From: Phorcus lineatus | Taxonomy: Eukaryota > Mollusca > Gastropoda > Trochida > Trochidae | Direction of reading: 5' to 3' | Length of the DNA: 64,000 nt | Assembly: GCA_921293015.1 (NCBI GenBank) | Contig: OV121094.1 | Coordinates: 8,360,764 to 8,424,763 of the forward strand | Part shown: piece by piece, positions 27,401 to 39,196 of the stretch | Numbering within the stretch: the stretch's first letter is position 1 | Layout of the letters: each line of letters starts with the position of its first letter | The notes under the pieces: model-generated | Database searches by the model: none | What the model saw: the letters and a program-made list of their open reading frames with translations, nothing else | Told to the model about the DNA's origin: nothing | Position numbers and translations under genes: made by a program

Positions 27401-30400
27401 AAATTATCAACTCAATACTTTTAATTAAGCATAGTGACAGAAAAACAGGAAATTTATTATCGAAAACCGCCAAGAACTCAAACGTAATTTTGGAAACTTA
27501 TTTATAACAGACACAACGTGAAATGTATTTTGGTAACGCTTAGTAGGTCATTTAATTTCGACATTTATGAAGCCGTTTTTAATTGACAATCGAAAACAAG
27601 ACAATTTTGGCATCTAAGGGATTCTAAGATGAAACCTTAGATAAGCGATTTGAATTTAACTCAGGTCAAAGGATATTTTGGCTCTATTTAAGCAAAAATT
27701 CATGAAACATACTCTGTGTTACTAAAACTATCAAGCAATCATCATCTTTGACAACTGTTATATGTTCCGAACAATCGAAATGACTTTAGATCACCAGTTG
27801 TTTTTCTTCATGTCTGTCATACTGTTAAAGTAGAGAAATGCAGCTGGAAATTCATCTCGAGTGACTCTTTGGTTAAGTTGGATTATATAATGTAGATTTG
27901 GTGACACTGCCATTGTAAATGCTAAATTCTCAATTCTTACCTTAAGTGCTATATCAAATCATGCTTGATGATCTGACCCTATGAATGGTATGGGGCGGGT
28001 TAGCGCAGTGGTTAGCGCGTTCGGCTTCGGATCGAGAGGTCAGTGGTTGGAACCTCACCAGTAGCTCAGCAACTTTGTCTGCAGCAGAGAACTGTTCTAC
28101 TCGCAGTAAGGTTTCGTTGCAATGGTACACTGAATTTCAGCGCAGTATCACCCATGGTTCGCTAGTTCCAGGCGATGCTCGCAGATTTCGCCGCAATGCA
28201 TAGCTAAAATGGTGTTGCGGGCTTTCTCCCTGTAATGATACTAGCAGCCGCGATAGAAGTGAAATAATCTTGAAAACAGCGTTAAACCCCAAGTCACCTA
28301 ACCTCACCTATGATTTAAACATATTTATTCATGTTTTTATATATATACATGAATGGATTGGCCAACAAGCTCCGAAGAGCTTATATCAAGGCCGCTCCGA
28401 TACAGTTACATATAAATAAGTACAAACTCATATTAGTGACACATGTCCGATTCACAACTTAGCTTCAAAGATAGTGGTTTTACATGAATACAATGTTGTT
28501 TGCCTGGCAGTCAATACATATTCAAGTGCTTAAAAGGAGTCAAATCGATCAGATTTTATTATATATTGATGAATAGACTTCAATAATCTATCTATAATCA
28601 CCTATGAACAGTATCGTTAAATTTTTGGTAATTATTTCAGTTCTAATAAATGATTACACATAAATGTTACATCATGAAATGAAAAAAACATAAGTGTGCC
28701 TCTTACAAGGTGTATAACAGAAAACATTACTATCAGTTACAGTTATGTTTCAATAATTCATTCAGCAATTTAAACACTGTTTAATCACTAGGATTTAGCG
28801 GGTGACACGCCCCTTCATGACGCTATTCAGAAAGGAAACAAGGAATCGATCGTCATCATGCTCCGAGCTGCAAAGATCGACCTGGCTGTTCCGAATAACA
28901 GAGGCTTCAACCCCCTGCAATTCAGTTGCTTTATTGGCAATGTGTTGTAAGTTATCTTTATAAAAAAATTATGATTTTAGATATATAAATATATCCATTA
29001 CAATATGCTAAGTAAATACAAACAATCATTGATTCCATACAGTCTCACCAAAGCTATAGAAGAGAGAGGGTAACCCACGGGAAAGGTAACGAGCCCATTA
29101 ATGATAAGTAAAAGCCTTGTACCTCCACTTGGCTATGAATATGTTTAGACATACCCTCTTTCTTCCTAAAGTAATGCCCAAAAGAAAATAAGGAGGGACA
29201 TTTTAAAATATGATACATTTTCATACACAGAGATAGTAAGTTTTCATAAATCGAATGACGAAATAGTGAAAAAATGATAACAATCAACAATGTTTTAAAA
29301 TTCTATTGTTCTAACTGCTTAATTGACAATTGATATTTTCATTATAAGCATGTGGTTTATTGTGCGAAATAAAATGCTTAACCGATCTCAAAGTTTAAGT
29401 AGCAAAGCTTATAACCATCATCCTGGTACGTATCATTTACACAATTCTATACTATCCAAAATAAGAAACGCATAGGTGATTTTGAGAATTTTGGAATCTA
29501 ACCTATGCACAAGTTTTCAATCTATTGTTTGAATTCTAAAAGTTCCGGTTGTCTACATGATGCTTTCACATGGCTACCGAAACGAAGGATTCTAACCAAG
29601 GCTACATTTGGCAAGAATGAAAACACGATTTATTCTCTTTTACGTAAGTATTGTGAATACCAGAATCTGTATTTCAGTGCTACTGAAGCCATCTTGAAGC
29701 GAGACACTTCAACAGTGAACCTTGGCAAACAGGAGGACAAGTTTACTCCGCTCCATATCGCCGCTGTGAACGACCACACCGACTGTGCAAGGCTTCTCAT
29801 TGATCTGGTAATGGCTAAAGTATTTTCTCTACCTACCTAGCCCATGATTTTGCAAACCTGTAGCACCTATTTCTTAAGTTCTATTTCTCACACATCGAAA
29901 AAAGGATTTCTTAATTCGCTCTTTGGCCAGCCTGTCATATTGATTGTAATCTTATCAACACACTCATAACTGCCTTTGAAAACATTTTTGATATACGTAC
30001 AGGTTTGATATATTAATGTATAAAGGTTTGATATATAAAGCCTAGTGAGCGGTTTTTTCATTATGTCAAATGTAACTGTTCCTGAAATAAGAAAAGTTAT
30101 TCAAACACATATATGTGTGTCGAAGCTGAAATCCCACGTACCATTTTCATGAAGACTAGTTAAACCACCTTTCAAACATTGACTTTCAAACCCAAATTTT
30201 ATTGTCTACCTGCTTCAAATAAGTTTTTAATTGACAGGCGTCAATGTCAAGTTTTCGATTGACAGGCGTCAATGTCAAGTTTTCGATAAAAATGGCGACT
30301 TTAATTATACCTTCATATGTCACAGTATTAAACTGGTTAGCTAAAAGTGATACTTATCAGCAAAAGTTTTTGGTTTCCATAAAAAATATACTTTTAATAA

Positions 30401-33400
30401 AGTTTGGCATATGTGATTCCACGTGACTCCTGTGTTGACACTTTAATTTACTAAGCTTGCCGTATTGAACTTCGTGCATCTTCGCCCTTTGCTTTAACGT
30501 TATCCCTTCAAATCTACACGCTAGGGAAAAGATGTTGGTAATATGAAGTGTGACGAGAGAAGACTGTTACGATACGATACGTACCACGATATCACGATAC
30601 GAATCGATAAGTTATAGTCACGATACACTATTTTCAGGAATTTTGTTTTAAAAGAAAAAAAATTTTTTTGAAAAGCACCTTGATCTTTAGACGAAATAAA
30701 CAATTTTTAAGTCAACGATGTTTATCGTCAGATTATGTTTCACTATATTCTCGATACTTCGATATATCGAAACAGCTCTACAGTGAACATAATTCTCTTG
30801 TAACATTCTCCCCGGCATTCCAGGGCAAGGCTACGATTGACGTCCGAGGCGGAAACAACTACACCCCTCTTCATCTGGCCTGTAACCAAGCGTACCTTGG
30901 CATGACGGAATTTCTTCTTAGGAAAGGTGAGTGCTACAAGCTCAATGCAGACTCAGATTTCAAAACAAATTATGCCAAAAATGATATATCCATTCCTCTT
31001 GATTTCTAAAAAAGGTGCGTCACATAGCTTTGCATAAATTTTCTTCATTTTCAGGTAAGAGGGAGCGACGTTGTGATAACAAAATCCACAGAGTGGTACT
31101 AGATGCCAAGTAAAACTCGAAAAAGAAGAAAACTCTACAATAGAATTATTGGTCACTTTTATCATTTATGCGATTGACCATAGAGAATGCTTGAATGATA
31201 ATTAATTGTCTTGGTCCCGACGTTTTCATTAACAATTTGATTGTAATGTGTGTGATGTAAACTCGTTAGCGTTAAAGTAATTGTGAATCTGTACGTAACA
31301 AAGACATTTTTCATGATAATATAAATTAACTATATTTGTTTGTTGTTTAAATTTCATGATTCATATGAAAAACAGGCCCAAAGAGTTATCAAATAATTTG
31401 TTTTATCACTTTCAAAATGATATTATTTTTCCAGGTGCTCAAATTGGAATTGCTTATTAAATAGAATTGTATGCTCGATTATTTCACGCAGGTACCAACA
31501 TTAATGAACGATTCTGATAACTTTAACTTGATTTAAGATTTTTCAAAAAGTGATAGTTCACAGTGGCATTTCTTTTTGTTGTGTAATGAACTAGTTTTTA
31601 AAATCCTAGGCGAAATTTCTCATCAGCTGAGGTGGTCAAAATTAACCTACTTGTTCAGATTAATTAAATTATGGTTATAACTAAAATTTGCAAGATGAAT
31701 AATCCTTTTTACGCAGGTGCTAATCCGAACTTGAAGGATGTTGGAGGCGACACTGCTCTGCATCAGGCTCTTGGTTGTGACAAGACTAGCTCTGGCGGAA
31801 GGGAACAGCTGGTATTGATATTTGAATGGAATATCGTAAACGATAGCAGGCATAATTATTTTCTTCTTTTTTAAAAAAAAATATTCCATGAATGTAACAA
31901 GGTATTTCTATGCGCTGTTAGTCAGTGGTGGGAGAAAATAATACCATGGACATTCTATTGTTAATTATTTGCCCAAAACAGACAGCAATAAACGTATGAC
32001 ATTAGCCGGAGTTCGTTATCGTGCCTGAAAAGCCAAAAGCCCAGACAAGGAAAATTCCCCATTTTAGCCCATTAGACCTAAAATGTTAGATTGGCTTATG
32101 GCATGGCCTGTTGTCTGGTGTCCGGCGTTTGTCGGGCGTCGTCAATAAACTTTTCACATTTTCAACTTTCACTCTAAAACCGCTACACGCTCAAAACTGA
32201 AATTTTGTGGGGATGTTCTTTGCACCTTGGTGATACTATTTGTACGTTTTGGACTTACTTATCCTGGAATATGATATGATTATTGATTTTCTTCAACTTT
32301 TATGTTACGACATCTTTTGTAATAAACTGCATTTCACCTTAAGAACTCACGAGAATGTATCTTAATCTTGAACATCAACAATACATAGACTGATGAGCTA
32401 AAGAGCCCATGGGTCTATTTTTACAGAAATAATGGCCTTGTTTTTTCAAAGACTTTCATGCCATTGGTTGACGTTTAGGTTAATTGTTAATTGTAATATG
32501 AAATTTTCCTCGGCCTATGGATCATGAAGCAATTGAGAAGAAACTTTTATTTATCCTGTGTCAATTTTGTTTTGTCGGCTAGTCACTCTACAAGTGAGAA
32601 TCAGGAAATATAACTATGATGTTTAAACATGAATACGGCGAGTAATAAAGTAAAAACATCCATTAAAAAATGTGCTAAAATTTTGTCATTACCCCGGAGT
32701 ATTAATGAATGCTGTATGTCTTGTCAGTTGGCAGCTCTGCTTGGCTTGAGTTCCCGCAATGACGAAGAGGTACGAGTGAAGCTGGGCATTCTCCTCTTAA
32801 AACATAATGCCATAATTAACGCAACCAACAACAGGGGACAAACCCCCCTAGACGTGGCGAGCAGCCCGTCCATCAGGAACGCCGTTCAACTTTATGCTAG
32901 ACAAAAGTAAGCTCCCTTTCTACAGAAGGGTAAATCAAACAAGGATTACAATATAAAATATGCTTTTGATGAACTGAATTCTATATAAACTATATAAAAA
33001 CTATATACTGATATTGGTCAACCGGCAACCAACACAAACAATATCATATTGAATTTTTTTAACTTCGTGTAACAATGTCATATTTTCATGTCACAATGTA
33101 CTGGTCATATTGGTGACATTTTGATGTCACATTATCATTATCAGATAGTTAATATCCTATCATTATCATACGTGTGATCTTTTGATGATGTAAAGTCATT
33201 ATCATAATTGTGATCTCTTGGTGACGTTTTATTATATTATATTGGTGATCTTTTGGGGCATATTATCATTATCAGATTGGACATTTTTTGGTGACGCAAT
33301 ATCATTATCATGATCATCGTTATCAGATTGGTAATTTTTGGGGGCACAAGATCATTATTAAATTGTAAATAGATGAACTAATGGGCAAATACATCGAAAG

Positions 33401-34784
33401 CTATATTGCAGAATCTGCCTATATTTAATCATTCATATAGTAGAAAGTAAATAACATTTCATTCTTGTCTGCGTGCATTGTCTCACCTAAGGAAGTTATT
33501 CATGGGTCTATATTAACTCTTAAGAATCCCTGAATTTGATATGGGTGTTGAACTCCATAACATGCAGTAAAACAGTGTTACTATTATATTTCTTTCCAAA
33601 ACGTAATTAGGGTGTGACGCTGCCAATGACTGAAATATTGCATAAGCGCCGCAAAACAAGTACTAACTTTCTCACTCATTGTTGAATGAGTTTAATTAAT
33701 AGTAAATACGCATCTGTTATTTCATCTAAAACACATCATTTATTACTGTAAAACTTTGGAACGTAACTCAGTTTTAATGATTTTCCAGCGAAGGAGCTAT
33801 TAAGAAGACCACGGAGGCATCACCGAGAGCAGATCAGATTCGAATCCGAGTGGGTCCCGGGGGGTTCCTAGATTTAGAGCTCCCATGTATAAAGTGCCAA
33901 GAGAAGAAGGCCGAGATCACAGTTCACCCGTGTGGACACAAGGTATGCTACAGCCTTCATTTCTTCATGGTTAATTCCTTCATGCATGCCACTTTTTGTG
34001 GTTCCGAGTGCTTGCTGTACAGCTTCTTAATAAAAGTTTGTTACACTTTTCACAATTTCCTATGTAAACCATCATTTTTGGGAATTTGAAATGGTCACCA
34101 ATTCTTAACAAAATAATTCAAAGACCATATTTTTGGATCAATTTGTTAAGGGTCCATGTATTCACTGATTGTGGTATGACGGGGACAATTCTGATATTAC
34201 TCAAAACAGACATGGGGTAAAACAAAATTTAAATTTTATTATTTTTCAATTAAATATTTATGAAAGACTTTTCCTGCAAAAATTTTACAAAATAGTTAAT
34301 AACGAATAATGTGATGATATCTATTACACTATTTACGAAAAATGTTTTGAAATGAACTTTATGAGAATTTTATTTTTTTAAATTGTTTTGTTGGACCCCA
34401 TTGTTTCACAAATTCATGCCAAATGTGTTCAAATGAAAAACATTTACATCAACATTTTAAAAACCCAAACTTTGACCCTTCCCAACTTCGATCCAGATTT
34501 ATAAGGTGCAAAACTGGTTATTTCACTCGTTCGTTGTTTTAAGAAATGGTGGATTAATAAGAGGTACATTATCTAAATTTTTTTTAAATAGTTGAGTGAT
34601 TACATTTTGATGTCAACTTTCTTTTGTACATTTTGTAGTTTTCTACTTTTGCTACCATTTTGTCATTTATTGTATACTATTTCGGATTTTCTTGCATATT
34701 AGGCTCTTTGCCGGGAGTGCTGCCTTGTTGTGAATACGTGTCCGCTCTGTGATAAACCTATTGAGAGAAGGACGGTCAAGAAAA
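17510..34784 (+). CDS. MIB2: Mind-bomb family E3 ubiquitin ligase, MIB2-like (18 exons, terminal exon uncertain)
   Basis: RING-type E3 ligase of the mind-bomb family, which ubiquitinates Notch ligands and signalling proteins at membranes and in the cytoplasm. Exons by GT/AG and phase: 17510-17714, 21091-21262, 21639-21745, 22354-22545, 22622-22827, 23815-23919, 24376-24480, 25218-25392, 26091-26242, 26369-26517, 26936-27092, 28792-28946, 29678-29807, 30824-30926, 31717-31811, 32728-32906, 33789-33942, 34703-34784. They join with consistent phase into about 874 residues. Order: MIB/HERC2 (1-68), ZZ finger (about 72-110), second MIB/HERC2 (about 135-220), MIB linker repeats (about 260-420), ankyrin repeats (about 440-770), one C-terminal C3HC4 RING (about 825-865). 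Human MIB2 is similar but has two RINGs. The start ATG opens directly onto the domain (MALGLRVLRGPDW). The last visible exon ends in phase 1, so a terminal exon is still needed. Confidence 0.93.
18459..18490. repeat. (AT)n microsatellite
   Basis: About 16 AT units in the 3.4-kb first intron of the MIB2-like gene. Confidence 0.95.
19171..19635. repeat. Diverged tandem duplication in MIB2-like intron 1
   Basis: Two copies share TTGACATTCGCTA..TATATCT, AATCGTCCGTGT, GGTTACGAA..., TTCCTCA and the CGGTC/AGTGTGATTAAA-type end. They start near 19171 and 19467. Confidence 0.6.
22622..25392 (+). other. MIB2: Exons for the MIB linker (SH3-like) repeats
   Basis: Four exons encode GDKVCIQV..SKLQEMQGQRSGW, then CVGKIGVIKVFAPSGDATVEF, VGDVVQVEADEEKLKNLLKGH and GKRGKVVKVGEDGNVVLGF. 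They match the paired repeats of human MIB2 (GDKV..LREMQ..HGGW / GDVVRV..VKRLQ..HGEW) in order and spacing. Confidence 0.88.
24740..25217 (+). repeat. Tandem repeats of a splice acceptor region before MIB2-like exon 25218
   Basis: About 130-bp units, each carrying GATC..TGATCAATGTTGGCAGGT and CAAGGA(A/T)CACTA, precede the true acceptor TGATCAATGTTTGCAG at 25217. Decoy acceptors read TTGGCAGGTGCAAGGA near 24836 and TTGGCAGGTTCAAGGA near 24964 and 25094. A partial unit begins near 24740 (AGGTCACAATGCAGTATTGCTGGAA). Confidence 0.85.
27992..28310 (+). mobile_element. tRNA-derived SINE, second copy
   Basis: Starts GGGGCGGGTTAGCGCAGTGG and ends AACAGCGTTAAACCCCAAGT. It shares the whole body with the copy at 3515-3830, including ACCCATGGTTCGCTAGTTCCA and ATGGTGTTGCGGGCTTTCTC. 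The box B region is mutated (GTTGGAACCTC) and the CTCAC tail has decayed. It lies in a MIB2-like intron. Confidence 0.92.
30233..30288. repeat. 28-bp direct duplication
   Basis: GACAGGCGTCAATGTCAAGT plus TTTCGAT occurs twice in a row inside an intron. Confidence 0.85.
30570..30780. repeat. Decayed relative of the hAT-like MITE
   Basis: ACGATACGATACGTACCACG and CACGATACGAATCGATAAG resemble the left part of the element at 44531-44907, and CTCGATACTTCGATATATCG its right part. No intact ends remain. Confidence 0.45.
32065..32423. mobile_element. Short relative of the 959-3203 element
   Basis: Begins TAGCCCATTAGACC..., then GGCTTATGGCATGGCCTG, then CGGCGTTTGTCGGGCGTC and AACTTTTCACATTTTCAACT. 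It ends CTGATGAGCTAAAGAGCCCA. Both ends match the larger element in order, but it lacks the satellite array. Confidence 0.75.
33090..33360. repeat. Degenerate tandem repeat in a MIB2-like intron
   Basis: About four to five units of roughly 55 bp built on TCATTATCA..TTGGTGA(T/C)..TTTTGGTGACG. Copies are diverged. Confidence 0.6.
33789..34784 (+). other. MIB2: Exons for the C-terminal RING finger
   Basis: Split over two exons: CIKC-x11-CGH then ALCRECC...TCPLC, that is C-x2-C-x11-C-x-H-x3-C-x2-C-x6-C-x2-C, a complete C3HC4 RING. It ends CDKPIERRTVKK, like the ends of MIB RINGs, so only a short tail should follow. If the donor at 34785 is not used, the frame runs 18-19 residues into the intron and stops. 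Confidence 0.9.
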
Positions 34785-34930
34785 GTGAGTTTTTAATTTA
34801 TTTTATTTCATCTCTCATTTGTTTAATTTCCTTTTGAATTTCATGTATGTAGATGTCGGCTGAAAACGAATCTAAAGGAGCTATTATTTAACAACGCTTG
34901 GAGAAAGAGAATCCAATGTTTAAAAGAATT

Positions 34931-35079
34931 AGATATACCCACACTTCCCGAGGTGTATCGCTCAATACACCTCCTGTTTGAATCGTGGGTCTCCGAGGCG
35001 TAGCGTAGCGAAGCCGAGGAACCACGATTCAAACAGGAGGTGTATTGAGTGATGCACCGAGGGGAGTGTGGGTATATCT
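34931..35079. repeat. Near-perfect 149-bp hairpin palindrome
   Basis: The left arm 34931-34988 (AGATATACCCACACTTCCCG ...) is the reverse complement of 35022-35079 with few mismatches. The centre (CCGAGGCGTAGCGTAGCGAA...) is itself self-complementary. It lies just after the MIB2-like RING exon. Confidence 0.92.
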
Positions 35080-35082
35080 GAC

Positions 35083-35631
35083 TTATACCCCACTCCAGTC
35101 GAGTTATATTTGACGAAACAAATTTTTCCATCCTTCTCTATGTATATACGTCTTCACCTAACTAGATCAAAAGAATATAAACAATACTCTTCTAATTACG
35201 GTTTAAAAACATAAATTAACTTCATTTTATTAAAAATTGGTACAAACTAGTACCTATATACATGGGCTTATATATAGGGAAAAATAACAACATATACATA
35301 AGACAACACAAAATATCATTGGTTGAATCAATCCTCAATAGCTCAGTCGGCAGAGTCGCAGCTCTGCATCATCAAGGTCCCTGGTTCGATCCCCTAAATA
35401 CTAGCTTATAATTCTCAAAAATTTATGATAGCAAATTTTACAAGTCCGTTTGTTTGCTAAAGTTGAAGATCTCTTCTCCTGACTAAGTTTAGATGTACAA
35501 AAAAAGAGAAGGTGTATTAGAAAAGTATAGGTGTATCGATCAATACACCTACAGAGTTGAGGTGTATCGGTGAATACACCTACAGTTAGAACAAAGGAAA
35601 CCATAGCAACGAGACCGGAAGTGGGGTATAA
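35083..35631. mobile_element. Possible inverted-repeat element next to the hairpin
   Basis: TTATACCCCACTCCAGT at 35083 is matched in reverse by ACCGGAAGTGGGGTATAA near 35614-35631. Inside are two palindromes, TAGGTGTATCGATCAATACA-type at 35528-35551 and a near copy at 35559-35581. They are the same motif as in both arms of the 34931-35079 hairpin. Confidence 0.6.
35330..35397 (+). repeat. tRNA-like sequence (box A and box B), probably SINE or pseudo-tRNA
   Basis: TAGCTCAGTCGGCAGAGT (box A) and GGTTCGATCCC (box B) are 34 bases apart as in a tRNA. The 5' and 3' ends cannot pair as an acceptor stem, so I do not call a functional tRNA. Confidence 0.6.
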
Positions 35632-35859
35632 CATTAATTTCTTGTCAGCCTCGACAGTTATATATAAGAATAAGTCATGGACGATAACGTTCAACGGAGG
35701 GTCATAGAAACTTACTTTCCTTGACCTATTTCTATTCATATTGTGTCTGAGTTGCCTGCAATGACAGATCAAGACAGCGATTCAAGAGTATCTTTTTCAA
35801 GAGAGTTTCGAATCTACAAAGCTAAAAGTTTCTTAACCGTGGCAATGATATTGATGAAC

Positions 35860-36308
35860 ATGTAAAGCGGCCTTCACAAGGCAAACTAAAGTTTGACAAC
35901 ACGTGTTCTAAAGGTTGTAAAATTCGAGTGTTCACACGTCAGACTCATGTTGTCAAACTCGCATGTCATTTGAACATCATGTCTCTAGCTGATGCCTTCC
36001 TCTTAGGCCAAGAGGCGTGTAGCAGGTCTTCTGTTGAATGAAACTAATTTTACAAGGCAAAAAGAAATCTAAGCGTCGTTAAAACCGACGAATGTGGACT
36101 CAGTCGTACATAACTACAAATGCATCTCTCGGAGCATTTAGAACAATAATACAAGAGTTGAGAGAGGAGGACCCGACAGCTTTTAAAAATTATCTACGTA
36201 TGGATTAGACTCTTGTGGCTCCATACATCCAGAAACAGGACACCAACATGCGTCAGTGCATCCACCCGGGAGAGAAACTAACGCTGACTTTGCGCTACCT
36301 TGCCACAG
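35860..36308 (+). pseudogene. Broken PIF/Harbinger (HARBI1/ALP1-like) transposase 5' exon
   Basis: From ATG 35979 a broken frame gives WTQSYITTNASLGAFRTIIQ, ELREEDPTAFKNYLRMD, then APYIQKQDTNMRQCIHPGEK and LTLTLRYLATG, ending at a GTAGGT donor at 36309. The motifs (QELR-ED--FKN--RMD; I-KQDTNMR--I-PGEKL--TLR-LATG) are the standard N-terminal region of Harbinger transposases. There is a stop before WTQ, another after RMD where part of the helix is deleted, and no DDE exon was found downstream. GGCCTTCACAAGGC at 35865 may be the old terminal repeat. Confidence 0.85.
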
Positions 36309-37416
36309 GTAGGTGTGCTTGTTAATATAAAATTTATCAGAAAGTATTTTGTGAATAGCATAATTTCTAGAATCATCAACTCCTCCAAACGTTGACAGAT
36401 CATTGACTGTTTGCAGTATTTCATTATTAAAATCTGTTTATTACACATTATTATTTAATATCGCTGATACCCAACCCAACCCAAGCCCCCCCCCCCCTCT
36501 GAATCATTTGACCTCTAGCACAAGATGTCATATAGGCTTATGATGTAGTAGGGCATTTTATATTATGTAGCGAACTCTAGTCAAAACAATATGTTCTAAG
36601 ACTCATAGCTTAATGTCACTGTAACAGTCAAAACAGCAACAAAACAAAAAAAGAGAATTAACATGTTTGACAAATGGGAAAATTGGTGGCACGAAACATT
36701 TACAGAACTTTTTAGGATGATAACTGACATGAGATTTATTGATAGATTCTGTTGTGTCACCACTTTGGACAGTGGCCGTTTTGACAGAATCCCTCTAACA
36801 CTAACAAACACGGGGCGACTGCGCGACTTCATTTTGAAAGCTACTGAAGGGAGGCGACTCTGTATCTAGTTGTATGCGCTTAGAAGGAATAGACCTGTTG
36901 AAAATCAGTAAATCGAAAATTGGAGAAAAAAAATTAATAATATGGAAAAGAGACTGAAATTTCTCCATTTTCAAACTTGCTCAGGTCTTTCCCAAAGACT
37001 GATACATGAATGGATAGCAATCTAATTTAAGAAAATTAATGAAAGTAGCCTTATGGGGAAAAAATAAAAATAACTTCAACGCTTTTTGACGAAAAACACC
37101 ACGTACAACGTACAGTACAGTTGAATTAAAGTGTATCGGCGTACCGACAGGATCATGTCAGCATAACTCCGATTAGCTTCAAAAACACAATTCAAATAAT
37201 GCACGCCTTTTTCAAACATTTCGAAATATGAATAAGAATATTTACTTTCAAATAGTGCATTAAAATTAATAGAACATGTTGATGGTTAAGTGAATTAACC
37301 ATTAACATGTTGATGGTAAAGTGAATTATTTCGACATGTTATATCAAAAAGTAATCAAATGAAATATTTAAAAACTTGTCGCAACGAAAATATGTGTCCG
37401 CAAAGTGCGTAGCCTA
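36309..37416. other. Non-coding AT-rich stretch
   Basis: Holds a poly-C run (36486-36497) and a short direct duplication of AACATGTTGATGGTTAAGTG-type sequence near 37275-37327. No DDE-domain or other recognisable coding remnant was seen. Confidence 0.5.
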
Positions 37417-37480
37417 AACCTAGTTTCTGGGCCTCGTTCTGCACTGTAGTGCAAGCGGAACAAGGCCCGGAAACCAGGTT
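37417..37480. repeat. 64-bp hairpin element
   Basis: AACCTAGTTTCTGGGCCTCG and its near reverse complement CAAGGCCCGGAAACCAGGTT close on a GCACTGTAGTGC centre. Confidence 0.85.
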
Positions 37481-37556
37481 AGCGTAGCCCAAGATAACGT
37501 TATGACGTCACGCTATTGTCTCCTGCTTTCAATGGAATGTAGAAGCCTATGTTTCC

Positions 37557-37677
37557 AGGGCCTCCTTTCACAAAGCCCTAAGGTGATCGTAAGTCCTTAA
37601 GGTAACCTTAGTGCAATGTTAGAGTATGGGAGTTAAGGTTAACCTTAGTTAAGGTTGCTTTGTGAAAGCAGGCCCTG
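37557..37677. mobile_element. 121-bp palindromic MITE
   Basis: Ends CAGGGCCTCCTTTCACAAAG and CTTTGTGAAAGCAGGCCCTG are inverted. The interior holds paired CCTTAAGGTAACCTTAG / AAGGTTAACCTTAG blocks. Confidence 0.88.
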
Positions 37678-38995
37678 AGCACTAAATACAAATTAAGAAA
37701 AGTGCCTGAAGTGCCTGAATATTTTCAATTCTTGATTTTAAAGGTTAGTGTTGTAATTTTGTTTGTATCTCTGAATATAAATTTCAATTGGTTTGATTAA
37801 TAAGTTTATAACTTACATTTTCTTTTGTCCCAACGTTGGGAAGGCGTCAAAGCAGTCGACATAGTTTGCAGTCGTTAATCAAATGGCTAAAGTGATAGAG
37901 AATATTTTAAATAATTTAAATTAAAAAGTCGAAACCCTAGCCCCCCATTTACATCTTCATTCGTTAAGGATGTTCGCTCCTCAGTTACAGTTACAAAAAA
38001 TCAAATAACATTAAATCATAATGTTCTTATATATCCAAAACCAAAATGAAGCGGTGATTTATCAATTTTGATGATTCCTGACTAAATATTCATCAAAATA
38101 AAGAAACGTAGTATTTTCATTTTGAAATAATTCACAATTTTGCTGACTCAGTAATTTTAATTATAACTATTATTTGAGCAAGTTCTATTATCTGTTTTTC
38201 TTAGAAAGTAGATGTTGTTGAATGAATATGATTTGTATGAAGGTATATTTTAAGATAATGAGTGGGAGAAAGCATGTTTTTAGTCCCAAAATAGCTTGAA
38301 TGTTGATTATTTAATTGAAATGTTTAAATACCTGATGTGCCGTAGCGGCTAAAAACCCATAGTACCATACATATTTTTATTTTTTTTCTGGTAGAAGATT
38401 ATGTTAAAGATCGGGTGAAATGCCCTATGGTCGATTTCGGAATTCGTTAAAAGGGATTACAATTTGACGTGGACTCAACTTTAAATTTCTGAAATCGGCC
38501 GCTAAACAACATAATTACGGCTTTGTAATTTAATTGCCTAATTACGACCGGCGAGCAGAACCTGAAAGGCCCCGTGGTCACTGAAGCGTGAATCTTTCGT
38601 GACGTGCTAGTTGGCATATCATCATTCGCTCGTTATGTAAAACAACACTAGCCGATAGTAAATCTCACAGTTTAACTGTCGGTTTTACCTACTAAACGTT
38701 ATCCAAACAACTCAAACCTTAAAGGAATCTATTGTTTAATTCATTGTCTGGATATTTCTATTTTTGCAAGCGCAAGACCCTGATTAAATACGATGCTGTG
38801 TGCACTTTCCTACGGAATGTTTTTCAAAGTCACGACCCTGCGCCATGTTGTCATAGTTATAAGATTGCGCTAACGCGTGAGATCCCGGAAGTATTTCGTA
38901 CATGAACTATGCTCACTTATTGGACATTATATTGAGGGATGCACCGGCATCCTTATTCCCGTAAAAATATAACCTTTATTAAGTATTAACGCATA

Positions 38996-39196
38996 ATGTC
39001 CACCAGCTATTCAGAAAGCGAGATATCATTATCTATGGAATGTGTCTCATCATGTTCAGAAACGCTAATTTCAATTGACGGGGACGATACTTTTCCTTAC
39101 TTATATGAGCCAAATGACAGTTCGAGTGGCTCAGAAACAGAAGAGACGACAAGCAATCAAAACCGAGACAGATTGAACAACATCGACTGGTTTTAA
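38996..39196 (+). CDS. Orphan acidic 66-residue frame, possible first exon or fragment of a transposon-linked gene
   Basis: Reads MSTSYSESEISLSM ..., then DDTFPYLYEPNDSSSGSETE and RDRLNNIDWF before a TAA. An aromatic-EP motif followed by a Ser/Glu run and an R-L-N-x-DW block resembles the start of invertebrate proteins with a P2X7-C-like Cys domain, where DWC-x-C follows. Here the frame stops right after DW. A weak GTTTTA donor exists at 39190, but no matching Cys-rich exon was found nearby. It could be a truncated copy or a chance frame with real ancestry. Confidence 0.35.
   Translation: MSTSYSESEISLSMECVSSCSETLISIDGDDTFPYLYEPNDSSSGSETEETTSNQNRDRLNNIDWF

Larger units (their letters stand above)
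26091..32906 (+). other. MIB2: Exons for the ankyrin repeat array
   Basis: Eight exons after an acidic/basic linker encode about eight ankyrin repeats. Consensus cores are TPLILAAHEG, TALHAALIG, TALHFAAHSN, TPLHDAIQKG, NPLQFSCFIG, TPLHIAAVND, TPLHLACNQA, TALHQALG and TPLDVASS. The penultimate part (LAALLGLSSRNDEEVRVKLGILLLKH) departs from the repeat pattern in the way the last MIB2 repeats do. Confidence 0.92.

Noticed and set aside
35330..35397. Functional tRNA gene
   Set aside because: Box A and box B are good, but the ends do not pair into an acceptor stem and there is no clean cloverleaf.
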